A DNA stretch of 64,000 nt from the NCBI RefSeq assembly GCF_001266615.1, contig NZ_LGHZ01000021.1, forward strand, positions 62,001-126,000, given 5' to 3'. Positions 44,844 to 53,094 of the stretch are shown in pieces; positions within the stretch are counted from its first letter, which is position 1, and each line of letters begins with the position of its first letter. Origin of the DNA: Kluyvera genomosp. 1. Lineage in GTDB: Bacteria > Pseudomonadota > Gammaproteobacteria > Enterobacterales > Enterobacteriaceae. The translations under genes were made by a program, and so were the position numbers. The notes under the pieces are model-generated. The model was not told the DNA's origin. It searched no databases and saw only the letters and a list, made by a program, of their open reading frames with translations.

Positions 44844-46945
44844 TGGCAAAGCGGGCATCCGCCAGAGGCATCCGCCGCGATGTTTCCGGTATTTTACGTG
44901 CCCCGCGTCGTATGCAGGTGGCCGATGCGGTCAGTACTTATATGCGCGTGCCAATGGGGGCGGGCAACTCCGTTCCATGGGATCCAGATCTGGCACCTTA
45001 CGTCATTGAGCCAATGAACTGCCTGGCATCACGTGAATATGATGCGGTGGTGTTTGTTGGTCCGGCGCGAACCGGTAAAACCATCGGCCTGATCGATGGG
45101 TGGATTGTCTATAACGTTGTCTGTGACCCGGCGGATATGCTGCTGATCCAGATGACAGAGGAAAAGGCGCGCGAACACTCTAAAAAGCGTCTTGATCGTA
45201 CATTTCGCTGCAGCCCGGAAGTGAAAATCCGACTGAGCCCACGGCGTAATGATAACAACGTCTACGACCGCACGTTCCGCGCCGGTAACTACCTGAAAAT
45301 TGGCTGGCCATCGGTCAATATCATGTCCTCATCAGACTATAAGTGCGTGGCACTGACCGATTATGACCGCTTCCCGGAAGATATCGATGGGGAAGGTGAT
45401 GCCTTTTCGCTGGCATCAAAGCGAACGACAACCTTCATGTCGTCCGGGATGACGCTGGTCGAGAGCTCTCCGGGCCGCGATGTACGCGATACGAAATGGC
45501 GCCGTAGTTCTCCGCATGAAGCGCCGCCCTCAACCGGGATTCTGGCGCTGTACAACCGTGGCGATCGTCGCCGTCTTTACTGGCCATGCCCTCATTGCGG
45601 CGAATACTTCCAGCCTGAAATGGACAATATGGCTGGTTATCGCGATATCACTGATCCCGTTGAGGCCAGCGAGAAAGCCTATCTGCAATGCCCAGCCTGT
45701 CAGGAACACATTCTTCCTCATATGAAGCGATCGCTGAATATGAAAGGGGTGTGGTTACGCGACGGGCAATCCATTGATAGCGATGGTGTCATTACGGGAG
45801 AAGGGCGGCGCTCGCGCATCGCCTCTTTCTGGATGGAGGGGCCAGCCGCCGCGTACCAGACCTGGGCGCAGCTCATCTATAAATTTCTTACCGCGGAGCA
45901 GGACTATCAGGCGACCGGCAGCGAGGAAGCGCTGAAGACGGTAATCAATACCGACTTTGGGCGTCCGTATCTTCCCCGCTCCAGCATGGAGCAGCGTAAA
46001 AGTGAGTTGCTCGAGCAGCGTGCCGAGGATGTGCCAAAGCGCTCTGTGCCAGACGGTGTTTGTTTTCTTATGGCGACGGTCGATGTGCAGGCGGGGCGCA
46101 ACCGGCGCTTTGTTGTCCAGGTCACAGGTTACGGGAGCATGGGAGAACGCTGGCTGGTGGACCGCTACAACATCCGGCAGTCGATGCGCTACGACGGCAA
46201 TGGCGAGAGCCAGCAGATTGACCCGGCAAGCTATCCCGAGGACTGGGATTTGTTACTGACCGATGTGTTTAACAAAGGCTGGCCACTGGCTTCGGACCCG
46301 AACCGGTGCATGCGCCTGATGGCGATGGCCGTGGACTCCGGCGGGGAAGATGGCGTGACCGATAACGCCTATAAATTCTGGCGCAGATGCCGCCGCGAGG
46401 GGTTAGGTAAGCAGATTTATCTCTTCAAAGGTGACAGTGTCCGACGGTCAAAACTTATCTCCAGAACCTTCCCGGATAACACCGGTCGCTCAAGCCGCCG
46501 GGCACAGGCCTCCGGTGATGTACCGCTTTACCTGCTCCAGACGGATTCCCTCAAAGACCGTGTGAACAATGCGTTGTGGCGTGATTCACCCGGTCCCGGC
46601 TATGTGCATTTTCCGGAATGGCTTGGCACCTGGTTTTACGATGAATTGACCTATGAGGAGCGATCGACCGATGGCAAATGGAGTAAGCCGGGACGTGGTG
46701 CAAACGAAGCGTTTGACCTTCTGGTCTATGCAGATGCGCTCGCCATCCTCCACGGCTACGAGAAAATTAAATGGCCCGATGCTCCTGAGTGGGCGCGGCG
46801 GGAAACGTGGCTGGAGAACGCGCCGGCGGAAGCTGGCGAAGCGCCATCCACGGCGCCAGAACCAGCCCCCACAAAAACCAGGAAGCGGAAGAAAACCGTA
46901 ACCGATGATGCTAACCCTTGGACCACTTCAGGAGGATGGTTGTGA
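44843..46945 (+). CDS. Terminase large subunit (lambda gpA family)
   Basis: 700 residues. Packaging ATPase with Walker A VGPARTGKT (about residue 75), Walker B-like CVALTDYDRF, a zinc-ribbon (YWPCPHCGEYF and LQCPACQEHI) and the C-terminal nuclease (MATVDVQAGRNRRFVVQVTG, MAVDSGGEDGVTDNAYKFWR). It cuts cos and translocates DNA into proheads. The GTG of gpW overlaps its stop. Confidence 0.95.
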   Translation: MAKRASARGIRRDVSGILRAPRRMQVADAVSTYMRVPMGAGNSVPWDPDLAPYVIEPMNCLASREYDAVVFVGPARTGKTIGLIDGWIVYNVVCDPADMLLIQMTEEKAREHSKKRLDRTFRCSPEVKIRLSPRRNDNNVYDRTFRAGNYLKIGWPSVNIMSSSDYKCVALTDYDRFPEDIDGEGDAFSLASKRTTTFMSSGMTLVESSPGRDVRDTKWRRSSPHEAPPSTGILALYNRGDRRRLYWPCPHCGEYFQPEMDNMAGYRDITDPVEASEKAYLQCPACQEHILPHMKRSLNMKGVWLRDGQSIDSDGVITGEGRRSRIASFWMEGPAAAYQTWAQLIYKFLTAEQDYQATGSEEALKTVINTDFGRPYLPRSSMEQRKSELLEQRAEDVPKRSVPDGVCFLMATVDVQAGRNRRFVVQVTGYGSMGERWLVDRYNIRQSMRYDGNGESQQIDPASYPEDWDLLLTDVFNKGWPLASDPNRCMRLMAMAVDSGGEDGVTDNAYKFWRRCRREGLGKQIYLFKGDSVRRSKLISRTFPDNTGRSSRRAQASGDVPLYLLQTDSLKDRVNNALWRDSPGPGYVHFPEWLGTWFYDELTYEERSTDGKWSKPGRGANEAFDLLVYADALAILHGYEKIKWPDAPEWARRETWLENAPAEAGEAPSTAPEPAPTKTRKRKKTVTDDANPWTTSGGWL

Positions 46946-47154
46946 ACCGTGTCGATATTGAAACCATGATCCAGCGATATACCGAAGCCGAGATGGCGGT
47001 GCTGGACGGCAAAACCATCCGTTTCAATGGGCAGGAAATGACGATGGAGAACCTTTCCGAGATCCGCAAAGGGCGGCAGGAATGGGAGCGGCGTCTTTCT
47101 TCCCTGATTGCGCAGCGCCGGGGGCAACCCGGCTACCGACTGGCGAGGTTTTAA
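46942..47154 (+). CDS. gpW-like head-tail joining protein
   Basis: 70 residues from GTG 46942 (AGGAGG at 6 nt). Helical N-terminus, then IRFNGQEMTMENLSEIRKGR and a basic GQPGYRLARF end, matching lambda gpW's RRGPAGF tail in style. It completes filled heads for tail joining. GTGA overlap with terL and TAATG overlap with the portal. Confidence 0.85.
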   Translation: MNRVDIETMIQRYTEAEMAVLDGKTIRFNGQEMTMENLSEIRKGRQEWERRLSSLIAQRRGQPGYRLARF

Positions 47155-48653
47155 TGAGCCTGTTAGATGATGCGATTGGTGTTTTCTCCCCTGGCTGGAA
47201 AGCGGCTCGCTTGCAGGCACGCGCGAAAATCAGGGCATATGAAGCCGTTACCCCAACCCGAACGCATAAAGGGCGTCGTGAGAATCGTTCTGCTGACCAG
47301 CTCAGCAATATGGGTGCGGTTTCATTACGAGAGCAGGCCCGGTGGCTTGATAACAACCACGATTTGGTGATTGGGGTGTTTGACAAGCTTGAAGAGCGGG
47401 TGGTGGGAAAGGCCGGAATTATCGTCGAACCACATCCGAAACTTACGAACGGGAAGATCGCCAAAAATCTGGCTGACCAGATCCGCAGTAAGTGGTCTGA
47501 ATGGTCTGTCCGGCCGGAGGTCACCAACCAGTTTACCCGGCCAATGCTTGAACGTCTGATGCTGCGTACCTGGCTGCGTGATGGGGAGGTTTTTGCGCAG
47601 ATTGTCAGTGGTACAGGGAATGGACTCACGCCGTCCGCGGGGGTTCCCTTCTGGCTAGAGGCTCTCGAACCTGACTTTATCCCGATGAACAGTGATGCGG
47701 CACGCCAGCTTAATCAGGGGGTTTATGTCGATAACTGGGGCAGACCAAAGAAATTTCAGGTTTATAAAAGTCTGCCCGTTTCAGGCCGTCAGTTTGATAT
47801 GAAAGACGTTGATGCGGAAAACATGCTGCATCTTAAATTTGTTCGCCGTCTGCACCAGACCCGCGGTGTATCAATGCTATCCGGCGTACTGATGCGGCTC
47901 AGCGCACTGAAAGAGTACGAAGATGCCGAACTCACTGCTGCACGTATTGCCGCGGCGCTCGGTATGTACATCAAAAAGGGTGATGGACAAAGTTACGAGG
48001 GGGACGACAAGGACGATGACCGGGAAATGATGATTCAGCCGGGCATTATCTATGACGATCTTAAAGCGGGTGAGGAAATTGGCATGGTGAAGTCTGACAG
48101 GCCAAATCCGAACCTTGAAACCTTCCGCAATGGGCAGTTGCGCGCCGTCGCCGCTGGCAGCCGCCTCAGCTTTTCAAGTACGTCCCGAAACTACAATGGC
48201 ACCTACAGCGCGCAGCGGCAGGAGTTGGTGGAATCCACAGACGGTTATCTCATTTTACAGGACTGGTTCATCGGTGCTGTGACCCGGCCAATGTACCGCG
48301 CCTGGCTGAAAATGGCGGTGGCCGCTGGTGAGATTAAATTGCCCCGCGGTCTGGATATGGAGTCGCTTTACTCGGCGGTGTATTCCGGCCCTGTAATGCC
48401 GTGGATTGACCCGGTTAAAGAGGCCAATGCCTGGAAGGCACAAATCCGTGGTGGTGCTGCGACAGAATCTGACTGGGTGCGCGCCAGCGGACGCAATCCG
48501 AATGATGTGAAAGCGCGCCGTAAGGCAGAGATCGACGAAAACAAAGAGATGGGGCTGGTGTTTGATACCGACCCTGCTAACGACAAAGGAGGCACTAGTG
48601 CCGAAGCCAAAGAACCGGGCGCAACGTCGTCCGAGAGCCAGCGCAAAAAGTAA
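47154..48653 (+). CDS. Portal protein (lambda gpB family)
   Basis: 499 residues forming the dodecameric DNA entry ring. SADQLSNMGAVSLREQARWL, then RTWLRDGEVFAQIVSG, FWLEALEPDFIP, HLKFVRRLHQTRGVSMLSGV and SSTSRNYNGTYSAQRQELVE are typical. The start at 47154 (MSLLDDAIGVF) overlaps gpW's stop. Its C-terminus overlaps the protease gene by 56 nt. Confidence 0.94.
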   Translation: MSLLDDAIGVFSPGWKAARLQARAKIRAYEAVTPTRTHKGRRENRSADQLSNMGAVSLREQARWLDNNHDLVIGVFDKLEERVVGKAGIIVEPHPKLTNGKIAKNLADQIRSKWSEWSVRPEVTNQFTRPMLERLMLRTWLRDGEVFAQIVSGTGNGLTPSAGVPFWLEALEPDFIPMNSDAARQLNQGVYVDNWGRPKKFQVYKSLPVSGRQFDMKDVDAENMLHLKFVRRLHQTRGVSMLSGVLMRLSALKEYEDAELTAARIAAALGMYIKKGDGQSYEGDDKDDDREMMIQPGIIYDDLKAGEEIGMVKSDRPNPNLETFRNGQLRAVAAGSRLSFSSTSRNYNGTYSAQRQELVESTDGYLILQDWFIGAVTRPMYRAWLKMAVAAGEIKLPRGLDMESLYSAVYSGPVMPWIDPVKEANAWKAQIRGGAATESDWVRASGRNPNDVKARRKAEIDENKEMGLVFDTDPANDKGGTSAEAKEPGATSSESQRKK

Positions 48654-48957
48654 TTCCTGGTTCCGCATGCAGGCCAGCGCCGATAACGAAGCGGATATTT
48701 ATATCTACGACGAGATCGGCTACTGGGGGGTAACGGCGCGCCAGTTCGTGAATGACCTGAAAGCGCTGGGCGACGTGACCCATATTAACCTTCATATCAA
48801 TTCGCCCGGTGGCGATGTCTTTGATGGCATCGCCATTTTTAATGCTCTGAAATTCCACGGCGCCGCGATTACCGTTTATATCGACGGGCTGGCGGCATCA
48901 ATGGCTTCGGTGATTGCGATGGTGGGAAATCCGGTGATCATGCCGGAAAACACCATG

Positions 48958-48968
48958 ATGATGATCCA
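48958..48968 (+). repeat. attL core of the satellite (ATGATGATCCA)
   Basis: This 11-bp sequence recurs at 59931-59941 at the far junction. It encodes Met-Met-Ile-His(2/3) of the protease active-site strand. Flanks differ on each side as expected of attL/attR. Confidence 0.85.
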
Positions 48969-49097
48969 TTATCCATCACACTACCTCATGGGGACGCATG
49001 AAAAACCAGATTCATTCATTAACTCATTGTTAATTATGAATAAGAAGGAAATGCTGTTTGCATTGCTTTTCTACTGTTTTTCGGCGTTGCAGCTAAG

Positions 49098-49120
49098 TGT
49101 GTATTGCAATGTGTATTGCA
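49098..49120 (+). repeat. Left arm-type integrase sites of the satellite
   Basis: TGTGTATTGCA at 49098-49108 and 49110-49120, with 12-bp periodicity, 130 bp from the core and just before int. The same pair and spacing occurs at the right end. Confidence 0.7.
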
Positions 49121-49132
49121 GAATGAGGTGTT

Positions 49133-50368
49133 ATGGCTGGCGAGAACAAGTTAAGCGACAAGGCGCTAAGGGCTTTGCATGGTAAACCCCAGCAGAGCCA
49201 AAAGATGGTTGCTGATGGTAGGGGACTGTCTGTCAGGATCAGCGTGAATGGCACTGTTAGCTTTGTTTTTTTCTTTAGACATTCCGGCCGACAGAGTGCC
49301 CCCATCTGGATGACGTTAGGCAAGTATCCAGATATGACACTTAAACAGGCTAGGGAGAAAAGGGACGAGTGCCGGGGATGGCTGTCACAGGGACTTGATC
49401 CACGGATAGAGAACAAACTCACTAAAGAGAGCTTGTTTACTCCGGTGACAGTTAAGAACGCTGTCGATTACTGGTTTGATAATTATGCCAGGGAAAAACG
49501 CAAAGAGACTGTACGGCTCTATCGCCGGTATGAGAGATATATCTTTCCCTACATAGGTGGATTTCCTGTCGAGAAATGCGGCCTGTCAGACTGGATCAAA
49601 TGCTTTGATCGCGTAAAAAAAGTAGCACCGGTTCAATCCGCCGCGATGCTTATAGAATTAAAACAAATCTTCAAATACTGCCGAGTACGCCAGTATGTGC
49701 GGTGTAATGTGCTGGACGACCTGAGCCCTAGCGATATTGGTAAGTATCAGAACAAGAGAGAGCGGCTGCTTGAGGAAAGCTACATTGCCGATCTGTGGGG
49801 GATTTACTTTCATGGTAAGGGCAAAACTCGCGTATTGAATTACAAAAAACGCATGGCGATTTTGTGCCTTGTGTTTGGATGCCGGCTTAGTGAGGCTCGT
49901 CTATCAACATGGGAAGAATGGGACTTCGATAAATGGCTTTGGACAGTGCCGAAAGACCATAGTAAAAACGGCGCAGAGATTATTCGCCCTGTTCCTCAAA
50001 AAATGCGGCAATGGCTCGTAAACCTGTACGAAGAGACTAAAAGGCGCAGCTACATACTTGGCGAATTTAAATCTGATTCAACTGTCAGCGTGATGGGATG
50101 CACAAATTTTATATCGTTAAAGCATGATAAGCGCTGGTCATTGCATGACTTGAGACGAACATTCTCAACAAGTCTTAATGATATGGGGGTTGATTTTATT
50201 GTGGTGGAGCAGCTGCTGGGGCACACCATAAAGGGCGTGGCCGGAATCTATAATCGCAGCAAGTATATTCCTCAAAAGCAAGAAGCGCTGGACCGATGGG
50301 TTGATTACCTTGATGGGCTGGTGGGTGAAGAGAATACAGTCAAAGTAATTAAGAAAAGGAGCGCCTGA
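49133..50368 (+). CDS. Satellite P4-type tyrosine integrase
   Basis: 411 residues. The N-terminal DUF4102 arm-binding domain (KLSDKALRALHGKPQQSQKM, VADGRGLSVRISVNGTVSFV, LGKYPDMTLKQAR) is typical of P4/PICI integrases. Catalytic residues: Arg in GCRLSEARLS, His-Leu-Arg-Arg in LHDLRRTFST, His in LLGHTIKG, Tyr in GIYNRS. The ATG at 49133 lies in the frame-shifted tail of the broken protease. alpA follows after 1 bp. Confidence 0.95.
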   Translation: MAGENKLSDKALRALHGKPQQSQKMVADGRGLSVRISVNGTVSFVFFFRHSGRQSAPIWMTLGKYPDMTLKQAREKRDECRGWLSQGLDPRIENKLTKESLFTPVTVKNAVDYWFDNYAREKRKETVRLYRRYERYIFPYIGGFPVEKCGLSDWIKCFDRVKKVAPVQSAAMLIELKQIFKYCRVRQYVRCNVLDDLSPSDIGKYQNKRERLLEESYIADLWGIYFHGKGKTRVLNYKKRMAILCLVFGCRLSEARLSTWEEWDFDKWLWTVPKDHSKNGAEIIRPVPQKMRQWLVNLYEETKRRSYILGEFKSDSTVSVMGCTNFISLKHDKRWSLHDLRRTFSTSLNDMGVDFIVVEQLLGHTIKGVAGIYNRSKYIPQKQEALDRWVDYLDGLVGEENTVKVIKKRSA

Positions 50369-50369
50369 T

Positions 50370-50600
50370 ATGGCTATGTTGTCTGTTGTGAAAAAAGAAG
50401 ATTTACAGTTAATGCCTGAACTTGACCGAATGATTCGCGAACCTGAATGCCGAGCTATGACCACGCTGTCAAACTCAACACGCTGGCGTATGGAGCAGGA
50501 AGGAAAATTTCCTAAACGCATCAAGATTGGGCCGTCAGCCGTTGCATATCGCCTTTCTGAAATTCAGGCGTGGATTAGGGGGGAGTGGGGTAATATTTAA
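50370..50600 (+). CDS. AlpA-like excisionase/regulator
   Basis: 76 residues. The AlpA winged-helix motif is LSNSTRWRMEQEGKFPKRIK, IGPSAVAYRLSEIQAWIRG. AlpA-family proteins serve as excisionases or activators of int in P4-like and PICI elements. It sits immediately 3' of int on the same strand. It is the likely trigger for excision that would repair the protease gene. Confidence 0.88.
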   Translation: MAMLSVVKKEDLQLMPELDRMIREPECRAMTTLSNSTRWRMEQEGKFPKRIKIGPSAVAYRLSEIQAWIRGEWGNI

Positions 50601-50619
50601 ACTACCCCACTATGTGGGG

Positions 50620-51795
50620 CTAGTTTTGTTTTATTCTAATACAATAATTATTGTGATCGATTTGATATGCGGAGGGTTCGGATGAATTTAAATAATCGTC
50701 CAGCTGATTGTAAGTTACTGGTTCTCCATTAAAGTCTATCCGCCAGAAAGTAGGGTCGAGAGAGTTGATAAACTGATTATCTTCTTCATTGATTAATTCA
50801 AGGACAATTTCATTATTTTTCTTATAGTAGTATCTTGTTAAGAATCTCGTCTCAGACTCAATGGAAATAGTTACTTTGACATATTTATTTTCATCAATAA
50901 TGATGGTTTCGCCTATGTTAGACAGTTTCTCCACTTCATCAATTGACTCACTGGGAGCATATTGTACGTCAGGTGTTTTTATCTCTTTGAATATTTCCGT
51001 CAATGCGATCCCCGCTCCTTTCAGAAGAGAGCTGGATAGGCTTAAGCACATTGACGTATATGACTCTTCTACAGGACTAGGGAGACCACGCCCTCTCTCT
51101 TCCTCACTCAGACCAATTCTATAGAATGAGAGTGGTAAGGCATGAACATGGCTGGACAAAAATGTATACATCCATCGAAACGTTGGACGATCAATATCTA
51201 TTTTTTCAGCTATTTCCTCTAGAGGCTGCATATATGGTGTTTGTCCATTTAAGTACTTTCTTTGCTCACCAGGCTTCAATGATGCAAAAAAAGCATTAGA
51301 TGTTAATCTTTCTTTTAATTCTTCTGCTTGCTCTGTTAATTGCTTTATTTGGTCTTCATTATCTAGAGCTGTGAAAAGTCTAATTCTTGCTGTGCAGTCA
51401 TGAAGATTTAATATATTCCATCTGCAATCCCATTCATTTGAATCGCAGTCCTCGACACATAAATAATGAAAGCAAAGTCTTATTTCTAATATTGTTCTTG
51501 CTATATTGCAACAAGTCGCGTAATCCCAGTGTTCTATTGATTTGGATGACCAGGAATTGTGAGGGGCTAAATTAATGAGACTCACGGCTCTAACAATCAT
51601 GGCAGTGTAAAGCACGCTTGCATAAAAATGCTTACTAGTAGGTGAAGGAATGCCTGAAAATTCCTTAGACAAAAGGATACTTTCTTTTAGAACACTGTCA
51701 AAAGCTGATAAGGAATCAATATATTCTGGGGATGGTTCTGTTGGCATATTTGCGTCAGACATGATTTCATAATCTGTTGAGTTGCCATTGTTCAT
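50620..51795 (-). CDS. Uncharacterised accessory protein (391 aa), helical, DUF5677-like impression
   Basis: Low GC, convergent with alpA. Mostly helical N-terminal two thirds (SPTSKHFYASVLYTAMIVRA, ATCCNIARTILEIRLCFHYL, MYTFLSSHVHALPLSFYRIG), then an acidic beta-rich end. The His-rich helix resembles DUF5677/HEPN-like proteins by eye, with no catalytic motif I can assert. Position at the element edge and composition suggest cargo, possibly phage defence (inference). ATG 51795 preferred over GTG 51807. Confidence 0.6.
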   Translation of the reverse strand: MNNGNSTDYEIMSDANMPTEPSPEYIDSLSAFDSVLKESILLSKEFSGIPSPTSKHFYASVLYTAMIVRAVSLINLAPHNSWSSKSIEHWDYATCCNIARTILEIRLCFHYLCVEDCDSNEWDCRWNILNLHDCTARIRLFTALDNEDQIKQLTEQAEELKERLTSNAFFASLKPGEQRKYLNGQTPYMQPLEEIAEKIDIDRPTFRWMYTFLSSHVHALPLSFYRIGLSEEERGRGLPSPVEESYTSMCLSLSSSLLKGAGIALTEIFKEIKTPDVQYAPSESIDEVEKLSNIGETIIIDENKYVKVTISIESETRFLTRYYYKKNNEIVLELINEEDNQFINSLDPTFWRIDFNGEPVTYNQLDDYLNSSEPSAYQIDHNNYCIRIKQN

Positions 51796-51826
51796 AAATT
51801 CTCTCACTATATAATAATTAACAGAA

Positions 51827-52021
51827 TTAACCTTTAGGGTTTATACCCTGTCTAAGCAGTTCTGCCCTTACTAACTGCTTGATCCAATTACCCAGACTCA
51901 TCCCTTCTTTTGCAGCAGCGTTCGCCATTTGCTCTTTCAGTTCTGGATTGATACGAATCTGAAAAGCAGGTGCTTTCCCAGAACCTTTAGGCTGTTTATC
52001 ACGTTGAACAACAGTTGACAT
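51827..52021 (-). CDS. Ribbon-helix-helix regulator (64 aa)
   Basis: APAFQIRINPELKEQMANAA then KEGMSLGNWIKQLVRAELLR is a classic RHH strand-helix-helix fold of the YlcI/HicB-antitoxin type. The ATG at 52021 adjoins a 9-bp inverted repeat. It is divergent from the rightward satellite operon, so it probably represses it (the satellite's master repressor candidate). Confidence 0.75.
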   Translation of the reverse strand: MSTVVQRDKQPKGSGKAPAFQIRINPELKEQMANAAAKEGMSLGNWIKQLVRAELLRQGINPKG

Positions 52022-52024
52022 GTA

Positions 52025-52060
52025 TGTACCTATTTCATAGTATGACTTCGGATAGGTACA
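52025..52060. promoter_or_regulatory. Satellite operator: 9-bp inverted repeat
   Basis: TGTACCTAT (52025-52033) and ATAGGTACA (52052-52060), perfect arms 18 bp apart, immediately upstream of the RHH gene in the divergent interval. Confidence 0.65.
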
Positions 52061-52155
52061 CACCTTATCATGTTTTATTTCTATGTAACAACGCCCTGCA
52101 GTGCTCGCAACACATACAGGGCGTCTAACCACAACCGTTAACTGGAGTAACGACT

Positions 52156-52428
52156 ATGGCTGGAACACAGCATACCCAAACTCACCCTAAATTTACATGG
52201 TTGTTCCTAGGGATGCCTAAAGGACACACATGTAATCCAGTAGTTCTTCGAACAACAGCTGCAACAGAGGAAATTGCTCGTGATGCTTTCAGCGGTTGGG
52301 AACTGACCTTCGCAGCAAAAATTCGAACTGAAAGCCCATATTCAGTCACATGGGCAGACCATGACAGCCAGACCCTTTGGTCAATCATCGGCGGGAAAAT
52401 CGATGTTTCGGGGGTTGCTCATGGCTGA
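52156..52428 (+). CDS. Icd-like host cell-division inhibitor family protein
   Basis: 90 residues. [54 protein letters not shown] follows the pattern of Icd-like proteins from P1/P4-type elements. GGAG precedes the ATG. First gene of the rightward satellite operon. Inhibition of division is known for Icd of P1 and not shown for this relative. Confidence 0.75.
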   Translation: MAGTQHTQTHPKFTWLFLGMPKGHTCNPVVLRTTAATEEIARDAFSGWELTFAAKIRTESPYSVTWADHDSQTLWSIIGGKIDVSGVAHG

Positions 52429-52729
52429 TATGCACAATCTCCAGTTACTTATAGACGCTAACTACAATTGTGACGCGAACACGGCGAAACAGGTTTTAAC
52501 CGCTGCTGATGAAGCTGGTACGACACTTCCGCTTGGTTTGGCATCTATCGGTAACCTGATGTACTTCGCATCTTCTAATGAAGATTACGACGAAGAATCG
52601 TTACGTGCCGACATGTTCAATGTTGGATTACTCATGCGTTGCTTGGGCAACTTTCAGGTAGCTATTAGGACGGCAGAAGAAAATGCAGGTGCTGTAGTGC
52701 GTAGCGAAAAAGAGGGGGCCGCAGAATGA
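52421..52729 (+). CDS. Uncharacterised 102-aa satellite protein
   Basis: [20 protein letters not shown], then helical [20 protein letters not shown] and [20 protein letters not shown]. Acidic and soluble. GGGGTT precedes the ATG; it overlaps the Icd-like gene by 8 nt and the next gene by 4 nt. Function unknown; derepression by a helper protein is one possible job for a gene here. Confidence 0.65.
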   Translation: MADMHNLQLLIDANYNCDANTAKQVLTAADEAGTTLPLGLASIGNLMYFASSNEDYDEESLRADMFNVGLLMRCLGNFQVAIRTAEENAGAVVRSEKEGAAE

Positions 52730-53094
52730 TTAGCAACGTGAAATTTAACGAACTCGAAAAACGCGTAGATCTGCTGGTGGATAAGGTGCTTTCGCTCGAG
52801 ACGCAGATCAAATCGTTAACTGACAGTCAGGGAGGCGAAATTCCTCCTGGCATGACACCAGTTGCGACGTTGGCGGCAGAGTTTGGTATATCGACCAAAA
52901 AGGCTGAGGAGCTGGCGAAGAATACCGGGGTTATGCTGGTTAAGCTGAAATCGGGTGGTTTTATTGCACCTGATGAGAAATTTAGAGAAGCGGCCCGTTT
53001 AGTTCTTCGCAGCGCCAAACGCAAATACGGATCTGCTTACTGGTTCCATCCACTGATCGGCAAGTTCCAGATGAGTGGGGGTATTCCAAAATGA
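52726..53094 (+). CDS. Coiled-coil plus HTH satellite protein (122 aa)
   Basis: The N-terminal leucine-rich coiled coil FNELEKRVDLLVDKVLSLET is followed by an HTH-like segment (VATLAAEFGISTKKAEELAK) and a C-terminal basic part. Probably DNA-binding. ATGA overlaps with both neighbours indicate translational coupling with the replication helicase. Confidence 0.65.
   Translation: MISNVKFNELEKRVDLLVDKVLSLETQIKSLTDSQGGEIPPGMTPVATLAAEFGISTKKAEELAKNTGVMLVKLKSGGFIAPDEKFREAARLVLRSAKRKYGSAYWFHPLIGKFQMSGGIPK

Larger units (their letters stand above)
48598..49185 (+). pseudogene. 5' part of the ClpP-like head protease/capsid gene, interrupted by the satellite
   Basis: Starts at GTG 48598 with AAAGGAGG at 5 nt. 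Through residue ~123 it is a ClpP-like prohead protease: INLHINSPGGDVFDGIAIFN, the catalytic Ser in IDGLAASMASVIAMVG, then NTMMMIH. At 48968 the match stops, and the frame runs 72 codons into unrelated satellite DNA before TAG/TGA. The rest of the gene resumes at 59942. Joining 48598-48968 to 59942-61586 gives an uninterrupted 672-codon frame. As it stands the N-terminal piece keeps Ser and His but lacks the rest of the domain. Confidence 0.9.
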
